A stretch of 64,000 bases of DNA from Pomphorhynchus laevis. Its lineage: Eukaryota; Acanthocephala; Palaeacanthocephala; Echinorhynchida; Pomphorhynchidae. Position 1 is the first letter of the stretch; each line of letters starts with the position of its first letter. Of the stretch, positions 22,870 to 34,706 are shown piece after piece. The DNA is taken from assembly GCA_012934845.2 (NCBI GenBank), contig WNNJ02001795.1, forward strand, positions 1-64,000, written 5' to 3'. Position numbers and translations under genes: made by a program. Below the pieces are notes generated by a model. That model did no database searches. It had not been told where the DNA came from and worked only from the letters and a program-made list of their open reading frames with translations.

Positions 22870-25800
22870 AATACATTCCAGGTTATTCCTGTCATTCCAG
22901 ATTATTCCTGCCAGTTCCTGATTATTCCTGTCCGTTCCGCTCGCTACGCTCGCGAATTAAACTCAATCTCTTTATAAAAAGGTCATGCCTAAAAAAGCGC
23001 GATCTCAGATCCCTTGTTCCTGATCAAGCATCTTCCACATCGGAATGCAATGATGGTTATACCAGTTTTAAAGTTGGATGCGATTCCAAAGATTGCTACA
23101 GTTATCCTGCTCCTCTACTCCTGTATCACACACGACCACTCAGATCAATGATGTTTTAGATGTTTCCCTCACATCAACACCTAACTTCGCCTCTTATAAT
23201 CCCATTATTGAACCTACTCTCTCACACACTCCTAGTTCAATTACGAACAAAGCTTCCATTAATCTTCCTCATTCTAACAATGCTAATGGTAAAGCTTTTC
23301 ATCTCGTAACTCCTGTTTCCTATTCATCCCCCAATCTAAATAAATCTCAAACTTCTTTATTCTCTTGACGTACGCTTTACTCGACCTCCCCCGTATCACT
23401 TCTCAATTATTAACATTATTCCGTAAAAATCATATCCAGTAACATCTCCGATCAAGTGATTCAACACTCCAATCCTGTTACACATGCTCCAACCTATCTT
23501 AATTCTCCTAACTCCACCTCCCACGTATCACTTTCCAATAATCTACATCCTTCCATCAAAATTATTTCCAGTAACATTTCCGATCAATTGATTCAACACT
23601 CCACTCCTGTCACACATGTCCCAAACTACCTTAATTCTCCTTACTCTACCTCCCACGTAACACTTCCAAATAATTTACATCCTTTATTTAAAATCATATC
23701 CAGTCACATCTCTGATCAACCGATTCAACACCCCGCTCCTGTCACACTTGCTCAAACCAATATTAATTCTCTATAAAGCACCCCTGTCATTTCCACTTCT
23801 ATCTGCTCATCTGACTCGACTCCTACCAGCTCTGTCAGTCCACCGCTTCCACGAAATCGTTTTCCTTCGCGCGATCGCTGTATTATCATATCAAACTTAA
23901 AGCTTTCCAAATCTGCTTCTCCACAATCTCGCGTCGATGACGATGTATCTGCTTTTAGGTCTATCCTAGCAAACATTCTTCCTGATGATAACCAATCCCT
24001 CTTCAATAATATCGCTCCTGTATCCTTTATTCGTTTAAACAAATCCACTAAATCCAATCATCTCAGTCCTCCACTCTTAAAAATCGTTTTCCGACATAGT
24101 TCACATGCCTCTTCGGTACTCTCCCATCGTTTTAAACTTCTTATCACTTCATCTACTTGTCGTATCTTTCCTGACTGCTCTCCCTTCTGATATTGCCCAG
24201 CTCAATTTAGCTCGCATTAGAGAAACATCGACGTGAAACAAACGGCGAGTCATCCTTAGCTATACGTCAAATCAACGGAAATTTTCACGCTATACACACA
24301 AGGCCAAAAATTCGATGGCGTCCCATTTCTCCCCCTTGCCTTCTTCGCTAGTCGATCTCGCTCCTAAGCATAACTTTTCGTCTTAGTCTATTCAACACTC
24401 GCTCCATTCTTCATAAAGCTGATATGCTCCTTGATATCTTCGATCAATTATCTATCGATATTCTCTGCATTACCGAATCCTGGCACTCTGACTCCGACGA
24501 TCTTGCTATTCGTCGTCTATGTCGCTCTGGTTGTTCTCTAGTTGAATCAGCTCGTCAAATTGCCTCTCGTACATCTACTGTTTCTAACCATGGACGGTAT
24601 TGTTTGCCATTGCTCGTCACCCAATGTCTTCTACGTAAAATCAACGTTAACATCCAGTTACACCTCGTTCGAATTACTCATATACAGATTATCAACACCT
24701 TTCCCTCTGGAACTTGTGATTGTATACCGTCCAGGTTCAGTTGCCCCATCACGTATCTTCTTTAACGACCTTGCAGATCTTATGTCTCACTGTTCATTGT
24801 CTTATACTCCTCATTTGTTCTCGGTGACTTTAACATTCGTCTTGATCGCCCGGCTGACTCTGACTCTATCACTTTAACTAATCTTTTTTCTGATTTTAAC
24901 TATAAATTACTTTCAACAAGCCCAACTCATATTCTCGGCGGTGCTCTCGACATCATTGCTGTTCCTAACTGCTTCAATGACTATACCTCCTTGTCAATTA
25001 CTGATCCTGGTTTGTCCGATCATTTCCTTGTCACTCTTACCCGTCCCCATCCCATCCTTGTTCTCCGCCTCCAACATCAGCTACTCCGAGTCGACCCTTT
25101 GAAACTTCTCGATATCCCTATTCTCTGCACAACTTTACTCAATTCTTCGCTCTTTTCGCTTTTACTTAACTATCTTTCTCACGATGATCTCTGCATTCTG
25201 TTTGATTCTGAACTTACGTCGATTCTCAATCACATCAGGGCTTGCGCCATGCTCCCTGGTTCGATTCTGACTGTAGTCTTTCTAAGCGTCGACTCCGTCA
25301 CTCTTTTCGTATGTATAATCGCTTTCTTAAACGTTCTTCCAACTCACTCACTACAAATCTCCGTGATTCCTACTTTTCTCAACGCCGTTCACATCTCATT
25401 CTTATACGTACTAAACGTACTCTCTTTTGGCGAAATCAACTCGAGTCATCTTCCAACTCTAAATCTCATTGGAAAATCTTAAACTCAATTCTTTCACGAT
25501 CATCTACCCCTTGTAATATAAATCCTGATGAATTTTCTTCTTATCTACAAACTAAGCTATCTAATTTACTTTCCCTACTACCCATAGCCCCTTGTACCCA
25601 CTCTTCTCTTTAAATACTTCCCCCCCCAAAGCTATTATTCCTTCCCGTTTCGTCTGATGAAGTTTCTTCGGTTATTCTGTCATTACCTAATAAAACATAT
25701 TTTTCTAACTCAATTCCCAGATACTTGCTTAAAAATATCTGCTCATCTATCTCACCCTTGCTAACTACATTGTTCAACCTGTATACCCGTTGTCACATTT

Positions 25801-27262
25801 CCTTCCAACTGAAAATGCGCCACAGTTCGTCTTCTTTTCAAAAAGCAATCTCTTGACCCCTCACTACCATTTTCGTACCGTCCAATCTCACTTCTCCCAA
25901 CCCTCTACAAACTCCTTGAGCGTCTTGTTCTCAAGCAAGTTAATGCATATCTATTTTCCTCCAACTTGTTTCTTCCATTCTAAGCTGCTTTACGCTCTAA
26001 TCATTCTACTGAAATTGCATGTCTTAAAGTTTATAACGACTTACTCATATCGCGCGATCATAAATTATGTAGTGTCATAGTTTCTCTTGATCTATCATCT
26101 GCTTTTGACATCGTCGATCACTCGATTCTTCTCCATCGCCTTCGTCATGATTATGGCTTCTCTTTACCCACTGTATCATGGTTTTCTTCATATCTATCAA
26201 ACCGTACATTTCGCGTCTATTCTAACTCTTCTCTCTCCCATCCTTCGTCCATCCCGTCCGGTGTTCCACAAGGCTCCGTATTATGCCCTACGTTTTTCTC
26301 TCTTCTTCTCGGTGATTTGTCTTCGATTTCTCATAAATTTAACTTCCATGTTATGCAATATGCTGATGACATTCTCATCTATGCTCATGCACCTGTTTAT
26401 CGTATTCACGATCTTAGTGTTTCTGCTTCCGACTGTCTTGTCTCAATTTCCAATCATCTTTCTTCCAATCGCCTTTCTCTGAATCCTGATAAATCCAAAA
26501 TTATGTGGATCCTACCTCGACGCCTCGGCTTCGAACCTCCCTCCGTATCATTAAATTCTACAATTCTTCCTATCGTTGACAATCTAGTTTTTCTAGGCTT
26601 CCATTTCGACAACCGACTTTCAATTAAACATTTTGTTAGAGATAAAGTACGCTCATCTACCTTGTTACTCTGCAACCTCCGTCAAGTTCGTAGATTGATC
26701 GATCTCCCTTCTTGTAATACTCTCATATCTTCTTTCCTTTTTTCTAGACCCGATTATTGTCTTATTCTATTTTCAAACTCACCTAAATCCACTCTTCTTC
26801 CACTACAACGCATTGTCAACGCAGAAGTCCGAATTCTCCTCCGTCTTCGCCGTTTTGATCATACACCCTACCATCTTGCTTCTCTCGATTTGCCTACAAT
26901 TTATTGTCGTGCTCAAATTTGTCTTCTTCTCGTTGCTTTCCGCCTTGTAACTTTTCATACATCTTCATTTCTCAACCTTCCTTTTCTTGATAATTCTCGT
27001 CCTGTTTACTGTTCCTTGCGTTCCTGTAATTCCCTTCTTTTACATGTCCCAAACTACTCTACCTCCTTTGGAACTCCGCTCCTTCTTGTGGCTGCTCTTC
27101 TATCGTGGAATCATCTGCCCATTCATATACGCCAATCAATTTCCCTGCCGTGCTTCAAACGCTAAATCCGTTCCCATTTTAAGAATTTATCTGCTTGACT
27201 TTTTCATTTTTATGTGGACTTGTAAGAGTGCAGCTTGTACGCATTTGCCACGTTAAATAAAT
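22870..27262 (+). mobile_element. CR1-like LINE family B, near-full-length copy B2
   Basis: Order: tandem 5' UTR repeat; ORF1 with an expanded 132-bp tandem array (23318-23775) and a C-terminal region (RDRCIIISNLKLSKSASPQ, 23877 on); APE-type endonuclease (CITESWHSDSDDLAIRR, about 24460; YRPGS, about 24735; SDHFLVTLTRPHP, about 25020). The reverse transcriptase follows (SLDLSSAFDIVDHSILLHRL about 26085; catalytic QYADDILIYAHAPVYRIHDL at about 26355). The 282-codon frame 26317-27165 is the longest intact part. It ends with the 3' hairpin region (27224-27255) and GTTAAATAAATTTG. Several frameshifts, so not active. Confidence 0.88.
23318..23775 (+). repeat. 132-bp coding minisatellite in LINE B2 ORF1
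   Basis: Units start at 23450, 23582 and 23714, exactly 132 bp (44 codons) apart, with a partial unit before. Each encodes a block such as LIQHSTPVTHVPNYLNSPYS ending in KIISSNISDQ. The period is a multiple of three, so expansion keeps the frame. Copy C2 has a single corresponding block. Confidence 0.85.
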
Positions 27263-28080
27263 TTGTATTATTAACTACAATATTCTCCTCTCAGTTGATT
27301 GACTATTTGCTTTATTTTTTGAATTCTGCCTGACTAGCTTTTTGGCTTTGGCATGTATTTGAATAAATAAATAATGTTGATGTAGACACTCCAGCAATAT
27401 TTCCATTGAATTGTAAATTATTGATAGGTAAGAAAAAATTTCATCATATGAATATCATTGTATTTTTGTTTTTTTTTGATCCACTACAATACTGCGTCGA
27501 GTAGGAGAGGTATATAAACCCGATCGGGTAATAAATCTTTTTAATTATTTATTCATACCCTTTTAAATACAAATTTGAATTTTCCGTTCAAATTACGGTC
27601 GCTGTGGTGTTACCACACATATTCTTTTGTTTCAAATATCGGATGTCGAAAATAAGTTTTGCCCATTCAAATACCAGAAAATTAGATTTACGGATATATT
27701 GTGATAGAATAACCGAACAACAAATGATTAACATAAACGCTGGAAGACATCATAGCATAAGGATCTTTCGCACTAAGCTCGCCAAACACATCGTGGACTA
27801 ACATAAGATTGAATGAGATGTATTCACTGATTAATCAGCTGCAAAACGAATTGTTGATTTATCGAATAATATTTCTGTGAAGCCATTCTATTTTCAGCAG
27901 AAAATCATATATTTTCTGCAAATATATGATTTACGATCGTTATTAAACATCCTTGGAATTGTAAAGCGATCTATAAGGTTCGGATTTGAGTATATAAAAT
28001 TATCTACAAATCTCACTTAGAAACATAATAAGACGGTTTGCTTTCAAATTATTAGATTCCTTCATTAGATTCCTTTATTT
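27263..28080. other. AT-rich spacer, nothing recognised
   Basis: No coding or repeat structure recognised between LINE B2 and the family A fragment. Confidence 0.55.
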
Positions 28081-28334
28081 GTGGATAATGGCATATTTCA
28101 AGGGTATGTCGATGAAAATAGAATGTAATATCACGATTAATAGAATCATATTTGGTCTGAATATGGACACCGAGTCAGAAATGACACCTATCAACGAATG
28201 ACAATTCCGTTGTCAAGTTACAATCCACAGGACCTACGTGACCTTTTTTCACGAAACAATCAGATAACAATGATATAGACTCTCATCATATCGAAATTTC
28301 ACACCAGGTTGCAATTGAGGGTGAACAGTCTAGT
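28081..28334 (+). mobile_element. LINE family A, ORF1-region fragment
   Basis: Close copy of 30222-30483, with matches such as acaatgatatagactc and caggttgcaat in the same order. It breaks off at about 28335, where a family B 3' end takes over. Confidence 0.75.
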
Positions 28335-28700
28335 AAAGTTCGTCTTCGTCTAATTGCTTTCCGCCTTGCAACTTTTCGTACTCCTTGATTTCTCAATCTT
28401 CCTTTTCTCGACAATTCTCGTCCTGATTACTGTTCTTTGCGTTCCCGTAATACCCTTTTTTACATATCCCAAACTACTCTGCCTCTTTTGGCTTCCGCTC
28501 CTTCCTGGTGGCTGCTTCTCTCTCGTGGAATCATCTGCCCATTCATATACACCAATCAACCTTAATGCCGTGTTTCCAACGCCAAATCCGATCTCATTTA
28601 AACAATTTAAGAAATTTATCCAAATGACTTTTGCTGTTTTTTGTTAGTTAGTGGACATGTAAGCGTGCAGTTGCCACGAATTTGCGACTTTAAATAAATT
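28335..28700 (+). mobile_element. LINE family B 3' fragment (B4)
   Basis: Matches the last 360 bp of copies B1 and B2, including the 3' hairpin region (about 28660-28690) and TTTAAATAAATTATT tail. It is a severely 5'-truncated insertion into the family A LINE at 28335. Confidence 0.82.
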
Positions 28701-28739
28701 ATTATCGTTGTTATTATCACAGTAGAAAGAAACAACAAA

Positions 28740-29645
28740 TATCTTTATTTAATATTAGTATGACTTCGTGAATGGTTTTAGGGCCAAACCCATCCAAAAA
28801 ACGTTAAAAACGTTTAAGATTTTGTTATCAATATTTCTTCCACCAATTGTGGACATCGTCAGGATAAATCTGAAAAGATACAACAGTTGAGCAACAACAA
28901 AAAAAAACAAAAAATGCGAGTCAAAATGTGTGCAAATTAAATTCGTTTTGTCCATTGAGGTTAGGCTCAAGTAGTTTAATTGCAACCGCTTCTGTTAAAA
29001 TACGCCGGTGATACGATCTAACTTGGCGAATTATACTGGCGCCATCAAAATCGATAGTGTGTCCAGTAGTATTCGCGCGGTCGACGGCTGCTGATTTATG
29101 GCAGATGAACAGTGCACTTTTGTGTTCCCCGACTCTTTTACGTAGTGTTCTGCCAGTTTGGCTAATATAAAATGATGGACATTCCCTGTAAGTGATGTTA
29201 TAAATGCCGCCAACACACTGATCTTTGTTACGCTGTGACTGTTTAATTATTGATTGTATTGTGTTACAAGAGCGAGATGAATTGACAATTTCTATTGGTA
29301 ACTTAGACCACGCAATCAAATTCTTAACCTTGCTCTGCAGACAAACACTTAAGTTTCCGAGGTGTGGAATAGTAAAGAAGTGTTTTATCGGACACAAAGC
29401 TGAAGACCGTGACACATTCTCATTGCGACTAATTGATTTTGACACCTTCTTTATCTGTTCAAGACTAATTGATTTTGACACCTTTATCTGTTTAAGAAGC
29501 GCATTCAAAGGATAGCCTAACTTGACAAAATTTATGGTTAGTAGAGTAAGCTCATACTCGAGATACTCGAGTATGACTTCATTGCTGATATTTTCGTGAC
29601 CACAAATAGAGATCATAAATACTAAACCCACAATCTTCTTCCATT
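28740..29645 (-). mobile_element. Penelope-like element 2: GIY-YIG endonuclease end
   Basis: The minus-strand frame 28921-29649 (242 codons) ends in a GIY-YIG nuclease domain: GGIYNITYRECPSFYISQTG, followed by RTLRKRVGEHK, which carries the expected basic and histidine residues. The YIG box reads YIS. Before it lies the PLE linker (FTIPHLGNLSVCLQSKVKNL). A short direct duplication (SKSISLEQIK/KVSKSIS) is present. The RT is missing. The downstream non-coding part contains hammerhead motif H3. Confidence 0.82.
28825..28867 (-). ncRNA. Hammerhead ribozyme-like motif H3 in PLE2 3' end
   Basis: CUGACGA (28856-28862), helix II UCCAC/GUGGA (5 bp, with UG before it and an A after it unpaired), GAAA, helix III AUAU, position 17 U, then GAUAA (28825-28829), which pairs perfectly with UUAUC (28863-28867) as a 5-bp helix I. 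It lies about 55 bp past the GIY-YIG stop codon, as expected for PLE terminal repeats. Confidence 0.65.
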
Positions 29646-29655
29646 TCAAATATAT

Positions 29656-29872
29656 ATTATTACAGGAACGAAGAAGAAAATATCCTTTATTTGATAAAAA
29701 TTCTATATATCGATAGCTCCTGCTATCATCATCAGGATTACATAAAAATGTTTCACAAAAATGTGAAACATTTTTTTGTAATCCTGATGATGATAGCAGG
29801 AGCTATCGAAATATAGAATTTTTATCAAATAAAGGATATTTTCTTCTTCGTTCCTGTAATAATATACAAATA
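29656..29872. repeat. Palindromic PLE-type terminal repeat P6
   Basis: Inverted arms of about 105-110 bp meet near 29766 with almost no spacer. It abuts the 5' side of PLE2. Each arm has a hammerhead-like core: the right arm (plus) keeps GAAA, the left arm (minus) has GAUA. Confidence 0.87.
29782..29817 (+). ncRNA. Hammerhead ribozyme-like motif H4
   Basis: CUGAUGA (29784-29790), one U, a perfect 6-bp helix II GAUAGC/GCUAUC with loop AGGA, GAAA (29808-29811), helix III AUAU, position 17 A. Helix I is only 2 bp next to the core, so this copy may be weak. Confidence 0.55.
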
Positions 29873-29879
29873 GAGATCA

Positions 29880-30221
29880 CGATTGAAGCCAAGCAAAACT
29901 AAAACCGTTGTACATCGATTAACTGTTCGTTCGAGGCGAGATAGATACCTAATGTGATCATATTTACTATTCAGAATGAAGTGATCGCTTTTGACGAATT
30001 TAGGTGGATTATATTTTTAGGGAGAAAACCAGTATAGTGAACTTATCATGTTGATTATCATTATATGATTAACTTAATATCGATTGATGAGAACTTATGA
30101 GAATTTATGATAACTTACTTTGATTATAATTTTATTATGAACTTAATATTGATTGGTGAGAATATATGAGAACTTAATATTGAGTTGTTAGAACTTAATA
30201 TTGATTGATCGAAAAGTTATG
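29880..30221. repeat. Degenerate short tandem repeats
   Basis: Loose repeats of aacttaatattgattg and tgagaacttatgagaa types between 30055 and 30210. No gene. Confidence 0.5.
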
Positions 30222-32365
30222 GTGGATAATGGCATATTTTAACGGTATGTCTACGAAAATAGAATGTAATATCACAATAAGTAGAATCATATCTGATCTG
30301 GATATGAACACCTAGTCGGAAATGGCACCTATCAAAGGAGCTGGCAATTCCGTTGTCAAGTCACAATCCACATGGCCTACCTCACATTCTTTCACGAAGC
30401 AATCCGATAACAATGATATAGACTCCCATCATATCGAAATTCCACACCAGGTTGCAATCGAGGGTGAAAAGTCTAGTAAAGTTTCCAGTCAGATATTATC
30501 TCAACGACCAACTGACCCACTAAATAGTCACAAGTCGTTCTTGTCCGGCAAATCTGATGAATCTTCCCGGTATCGTTGTTTGATTATTACGAACGTTCCC
30601 GAGTGGTCGTCAAATGTAGCCCAAACTCGATTGGACCATGCCTATATTTCAGAAGTTCGCCCTACCTTGTATTTAGGATAGGCCGTCGCAACCATCTCGA
30701 AGGACGTTCTCGTTTGATAAAAGTTGTATTTCGTACATCCTCACTGGTTTGTGAGTTACTAAAGCGCAGATATAAACTGAAGCAAACTTCATTTCGGTTG
30801 TTGACAGATATGTCTTTTTTGACCGTTGTCTCTGGCGTGTTGCTCGGACTGAGCTAAATGCTTGGATAGAATATGGATAAACCGATCTGCATTTTGTAAA
30901 TTTTCGGGTAGCTCGGCGTCGTCCACGATTGAGATGCCCTCCGCTATGAAAAATATTTATAAGAATTGTAGGATCAGACTCAATGCGTCTTTTCGTAAAA
31001 ACCACAATTGGCTTAAAGTTATATATTCAAACGTTCGAAACCTTCTTAATAACATGGATGAATTGAAAGTCATATCTACATTTCATCATCCAAATATCAT
31101 AGCCCTTAGTGAATATTGGCTCTCTGACCTTGTTTCTGATAGCTTATTATCCATAGATGGATATAACCTGTTTCGTTGTGATCGATCTGATCGAAAGGGA
31201 GGGATATCGTGCTATATTGTAGTTTAGTTATTGATGTAGTGTGTTTGCAAACAGTTAGTGATGCCAATGAGAATGAGGCTTTATATACCTAAAATTGTGC
31301 CTTGATAAACTCAATTGTAGTATGTGTTAGTGTTCTATCGATCTCCTTTGGCAAGTAGCGATGATTTAATAAAACTTATTGAGCTTTGAGGTTAACAGAA
31401 AAAATGTCTAATCTTAGGAGATCTGAATATTCCCTCAACAGATTGGAACTCTTTCTTTTTCGTCTCCTAGTCGCATTGCATCGGACTCGGTTTTATTGAG
31501 TGTTCTACACAACTGTGGTCTGCATCAGCATGTACGTTAGGAAATCCGTTTCGCTAGCCAGTCATCTGTCCAGCTAGACGTGATCTTGTCTTCGTTTAAG
31601 TCTGAAATTACTTACAGTTTATCTTTCAGGACTGGGGATGATCAATCATTGCGTACTGTACTTTTCATTTAAATGCGCCCACAATGTAACGCTGATAAGT
31701 CCCCTGCAGGGTAAGTCTCTGAAATAATGGAAGGCTGATTTCGACCCAATAATCTACGTATTAAAACTGGTTAGATGGTCAGATCCGTATATATGCGGAA
31801 TTGACGAGGCTTGGAATGTTTTTGAAATAACTTACTGATATCGCATTCTCCCAAGTTAACAACATATAGGGAAGTTTGTCATTCGTTCGATGGGCTTCTC
31901 CAGTATCACTCACGCGCACATGAACATGCGTAAATTCCATTTTGTTGTGTACAACTATCTTATGAGTCTTTTAAACAAATTAGTAATAGATTCACCACTC
32001 TCGAGAGGACCAAGCGTCGTCAGTTTGAAAAGTTGAGTTCTATGGATTACAAGGTTCTATTCTCTTAAATTCGCAAAATCAGGGGCTCGAATATTCCACT
32101 AGTATCGTTGAAGGATAATTTTCAAAGCGAGGTCATGTGTAATAGTGTCATGCCAAATTTATTACCCCAGGAGTTCTCATCGATGTTTTGCTCTTCACCG
32201 ACATCGTGTAGTTCTAATTCAGAAAAAGGTTCAGAAGCATTATATATAATCTAATCTGTCGTTTTGTGCTGACGATGTTTTGAAGCTTCTCTGTAAACTA
32301 AAACCTAACACCGCTGTAAGTCCGGATGGACTTCCCTCAATTCTTTTTAAAAAATTGCTCCGCAA
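30222..32365 (+). mobile_element. LINE family A, 5' part (ORF1, endonuclease, RT start)
   Basis: An ORF1-like frame at 30322-30681 (with the segment SRYRCLIITNVPEW, parallel to the RDRC segment of family B/C ORF1). The APE-type endonuclease start follows at 31010-31227 (LKVIYSNVRNLLNNMDELKV, ALSEYWLSD, RSDRKGGISCYI). After broken frames comes an RT N-terminal LLCKLKPNTAVSPDGLPSIL at about 32280-32340. It is interrupted at about 32366 by a family B insertion and resumes at about 34456. Confidence 0.78.
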
Positions 32366-34455
32366 ATATATTCCTTTACCTCTGGAACTTGTGATTGTAT
32401 ACCGTCCAGGTTCAGTTGCCCCATCACGTATCTGCTTTAACGACCTTACAGATCTTATATCTCACTGTTCATTGTCTTATACTCCTTCTTTGGTTCTAGG
32501 TGACTTTAACATTCGTCTTGATCGCCCGGCTGACTCTGACTCTTTCACTTTACTAACCTTTTTTCTGAATTTAACTATAAATTACTTTCAAGAAGCCCAA
32601 CTCATATTCTTGGCGGTGCTCTCGACATCATTGCTGTTCCTAACAGCTTCAATGACTATACCTTCCTGTCAATTACTGATCCTGGTTTGTCTGATCATTT
32701 CCTTGTCACTCTCACTCTTACTCGTCCCCATCCAACTTCTCCGCCTTTACCATTATCTACACAAAGTCGACCCTGGAAGCTTCTCGATATCCCTATTCTC
32801 TGCACAGCCTTACTCAATTTTTCACTCTTTTCACTTCCTCTTAACTATCTCTCCCGATGATCTCTGCATTTTGCTTGATTCTGAACTTACGTCGATCCTC
32901 AATAACCTTCTGCCTAGTCGACTTCGACGTTCCCAGCTTTGCGCCATGCTCCCTGGTTCAATTCTGACTGTAGTCTTTCTAAGCGTCGACTCCGTCACTC
33001 TTTTCGTATGTATAATAGTTTTCTTAAACGTTCTCCCAACTCACTCACTCCAAATCTTCGTGATTTTTACTTTTCTCTACGCCGTCCAAATGTCATTCTT
33101 ATACGTGTTAAACGTACTCTCTTTTGGCGAAATCAACTCGAGTCATCTTCCAACTCTAAATCTCATTGGAAAATCTTAAACTCAATTCTTTCATGATCAT
33201 CTACCCCTTGTAATATAAATTTTGATGAATTTTCTTCTTATCTACAAACTAAGCTATCTAATTTACTTTCCCTACTACCCATAGTCCCCTTGTACCCACT
33301 CTTCTCTTTAAATACTTCCCTCCCGGAGCTATTCTGCCTTCCTTCCGTTTCGTCTGATGAAATTTCCTCGTTTCTGTTGTCATTACCTAATAACACCTCT
33401 CCTTCTGACCCAATTCCTACTCACTTGCTTAAAAATATATATGCTCCTCTATCTTACCCTTCCTTACCACATTTTTCAACTCGTCCATCCATAGCCGTAC
33501 ATTTCCTTCCATCTGGAAATGCGCCACTGTTCGTCCTCTCATCAAAAAGCAATCTCTCGACTCCTCACTACCATCTTCGTACCGTCCTATCTAACTTCTC
33601 CCAACCATCTATAAACTCCTTGAGCGTCTCTTTCTTAAGCAAGTTAATACATATCTCTTTTCCTCCCCCGCTTATTTCCTCCCTTCCAAGCCGCTTTTCG
33701 CTTTAATTTCTTTACCGAAATTGCATGTCTTAAAGTTTATAACGACTTACTCATATCGCGCGATCATAAATTATGTAGTGTCATAGTTTCTCTTGATCTA
33801 TCATCTGCTTTTGACATCGTCGATCACTCGATTCTTCTCCATCGCCTTCGTCATGATTATGACTTCTCTTTACCCACTGTATCATGATTTTCTTCATATC
33901 TATCAAACCGTACATTTCGCGTCTATTCTAAATCTTCTCTCTCCCATCCTTCGTCCATCCCGTGCGATGTTCCACAAGGCTCCGTATTATGCCCTACGTT
34001 TTTCTCTCTTCTTCTCGGTGATTTGTCTTCGATTTCTCATAAATTTAACTTCCATATTATGCAATATGCTGATGACATTCTCATCTATGCTCGTGCACCT
34101 GTTTATCGTATTCACGATCTTAGTGTTTCTGCTTCCGACTGTCTTGTCTCAATTTTCAATCATCTTTCTTCCCTTCGCCTTTCGCTGAATCCTGATAAAT
34201 CTAAAATTATGTGGATCCTACCTCGACGCCTCGGCTTCGAACCTCCCTCCGTATCGTTAAATTCTACAATTCTTCCTATCGTTGATAATCTCGTTTTCCT
34301 AGGCTTCCATTTTGACAACTGACTTTCTCTTAAACCTTTTGTTAGAGATAAAGTACGCTCATCTACCTTGATACTCCGCAACCTCCGTCAAGTTCGTAGA
34401 TTGATCGATTTCCCTTCTTGTATGGCTCTGATATCTTATCTCCTTTTTTCTATAC
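32366..34455 (+). mobile_element. LINE family B fragment B3, inserted in family A
   Basis: Begins in mid-endonuclease (PLELVIVYRPGSVAPSR, LGDFNIRLDRPADSDS) and ends within the RT C-terminal region near 34455, without the 3' hairpin. It contains QYADDILIYARAP (about 34060). Very close to B2 over the RT. The flanks on both sides are parts of one family A reverse transcriptase. Confidence 0.83.
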
Positions 34456-34625
34456 TCGAAGGAGTCCATTGTAGTTCCAGTGTATGGAAAGGGAGATTGA
34501 CCAGTGTGAGAACTACCGCTTAGTTTCCTTGACATGCATTATTTGTAAGTTGCTTGAAAAGCTTATAGTCAAAACCATATCTTCTGATTTGGAAACCAAA
34601 AGTAACCTTTTGGTTTCTTCCAACC
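34456..34625 (+). mobile_element. LINE family A, RT continuation
   Basis: Reads CENYRLVSLTCIICKLLEKL then IVKTISSDL, a classic RT segment (NYRPVSLT ... K-LE+LI) that continues the family A protein left at 32365. It is cut off near 34625 by the 3' end of LINE C2. Confidence 0.75.
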
Positions 34626-34706
34626 ATTTAAAAAAAAGATTTATTTTAACGTGGCAAATGCGTGCCAGCGCACGCTTACATGACCACAACAAAACAAAAC
34701 TGTGAA

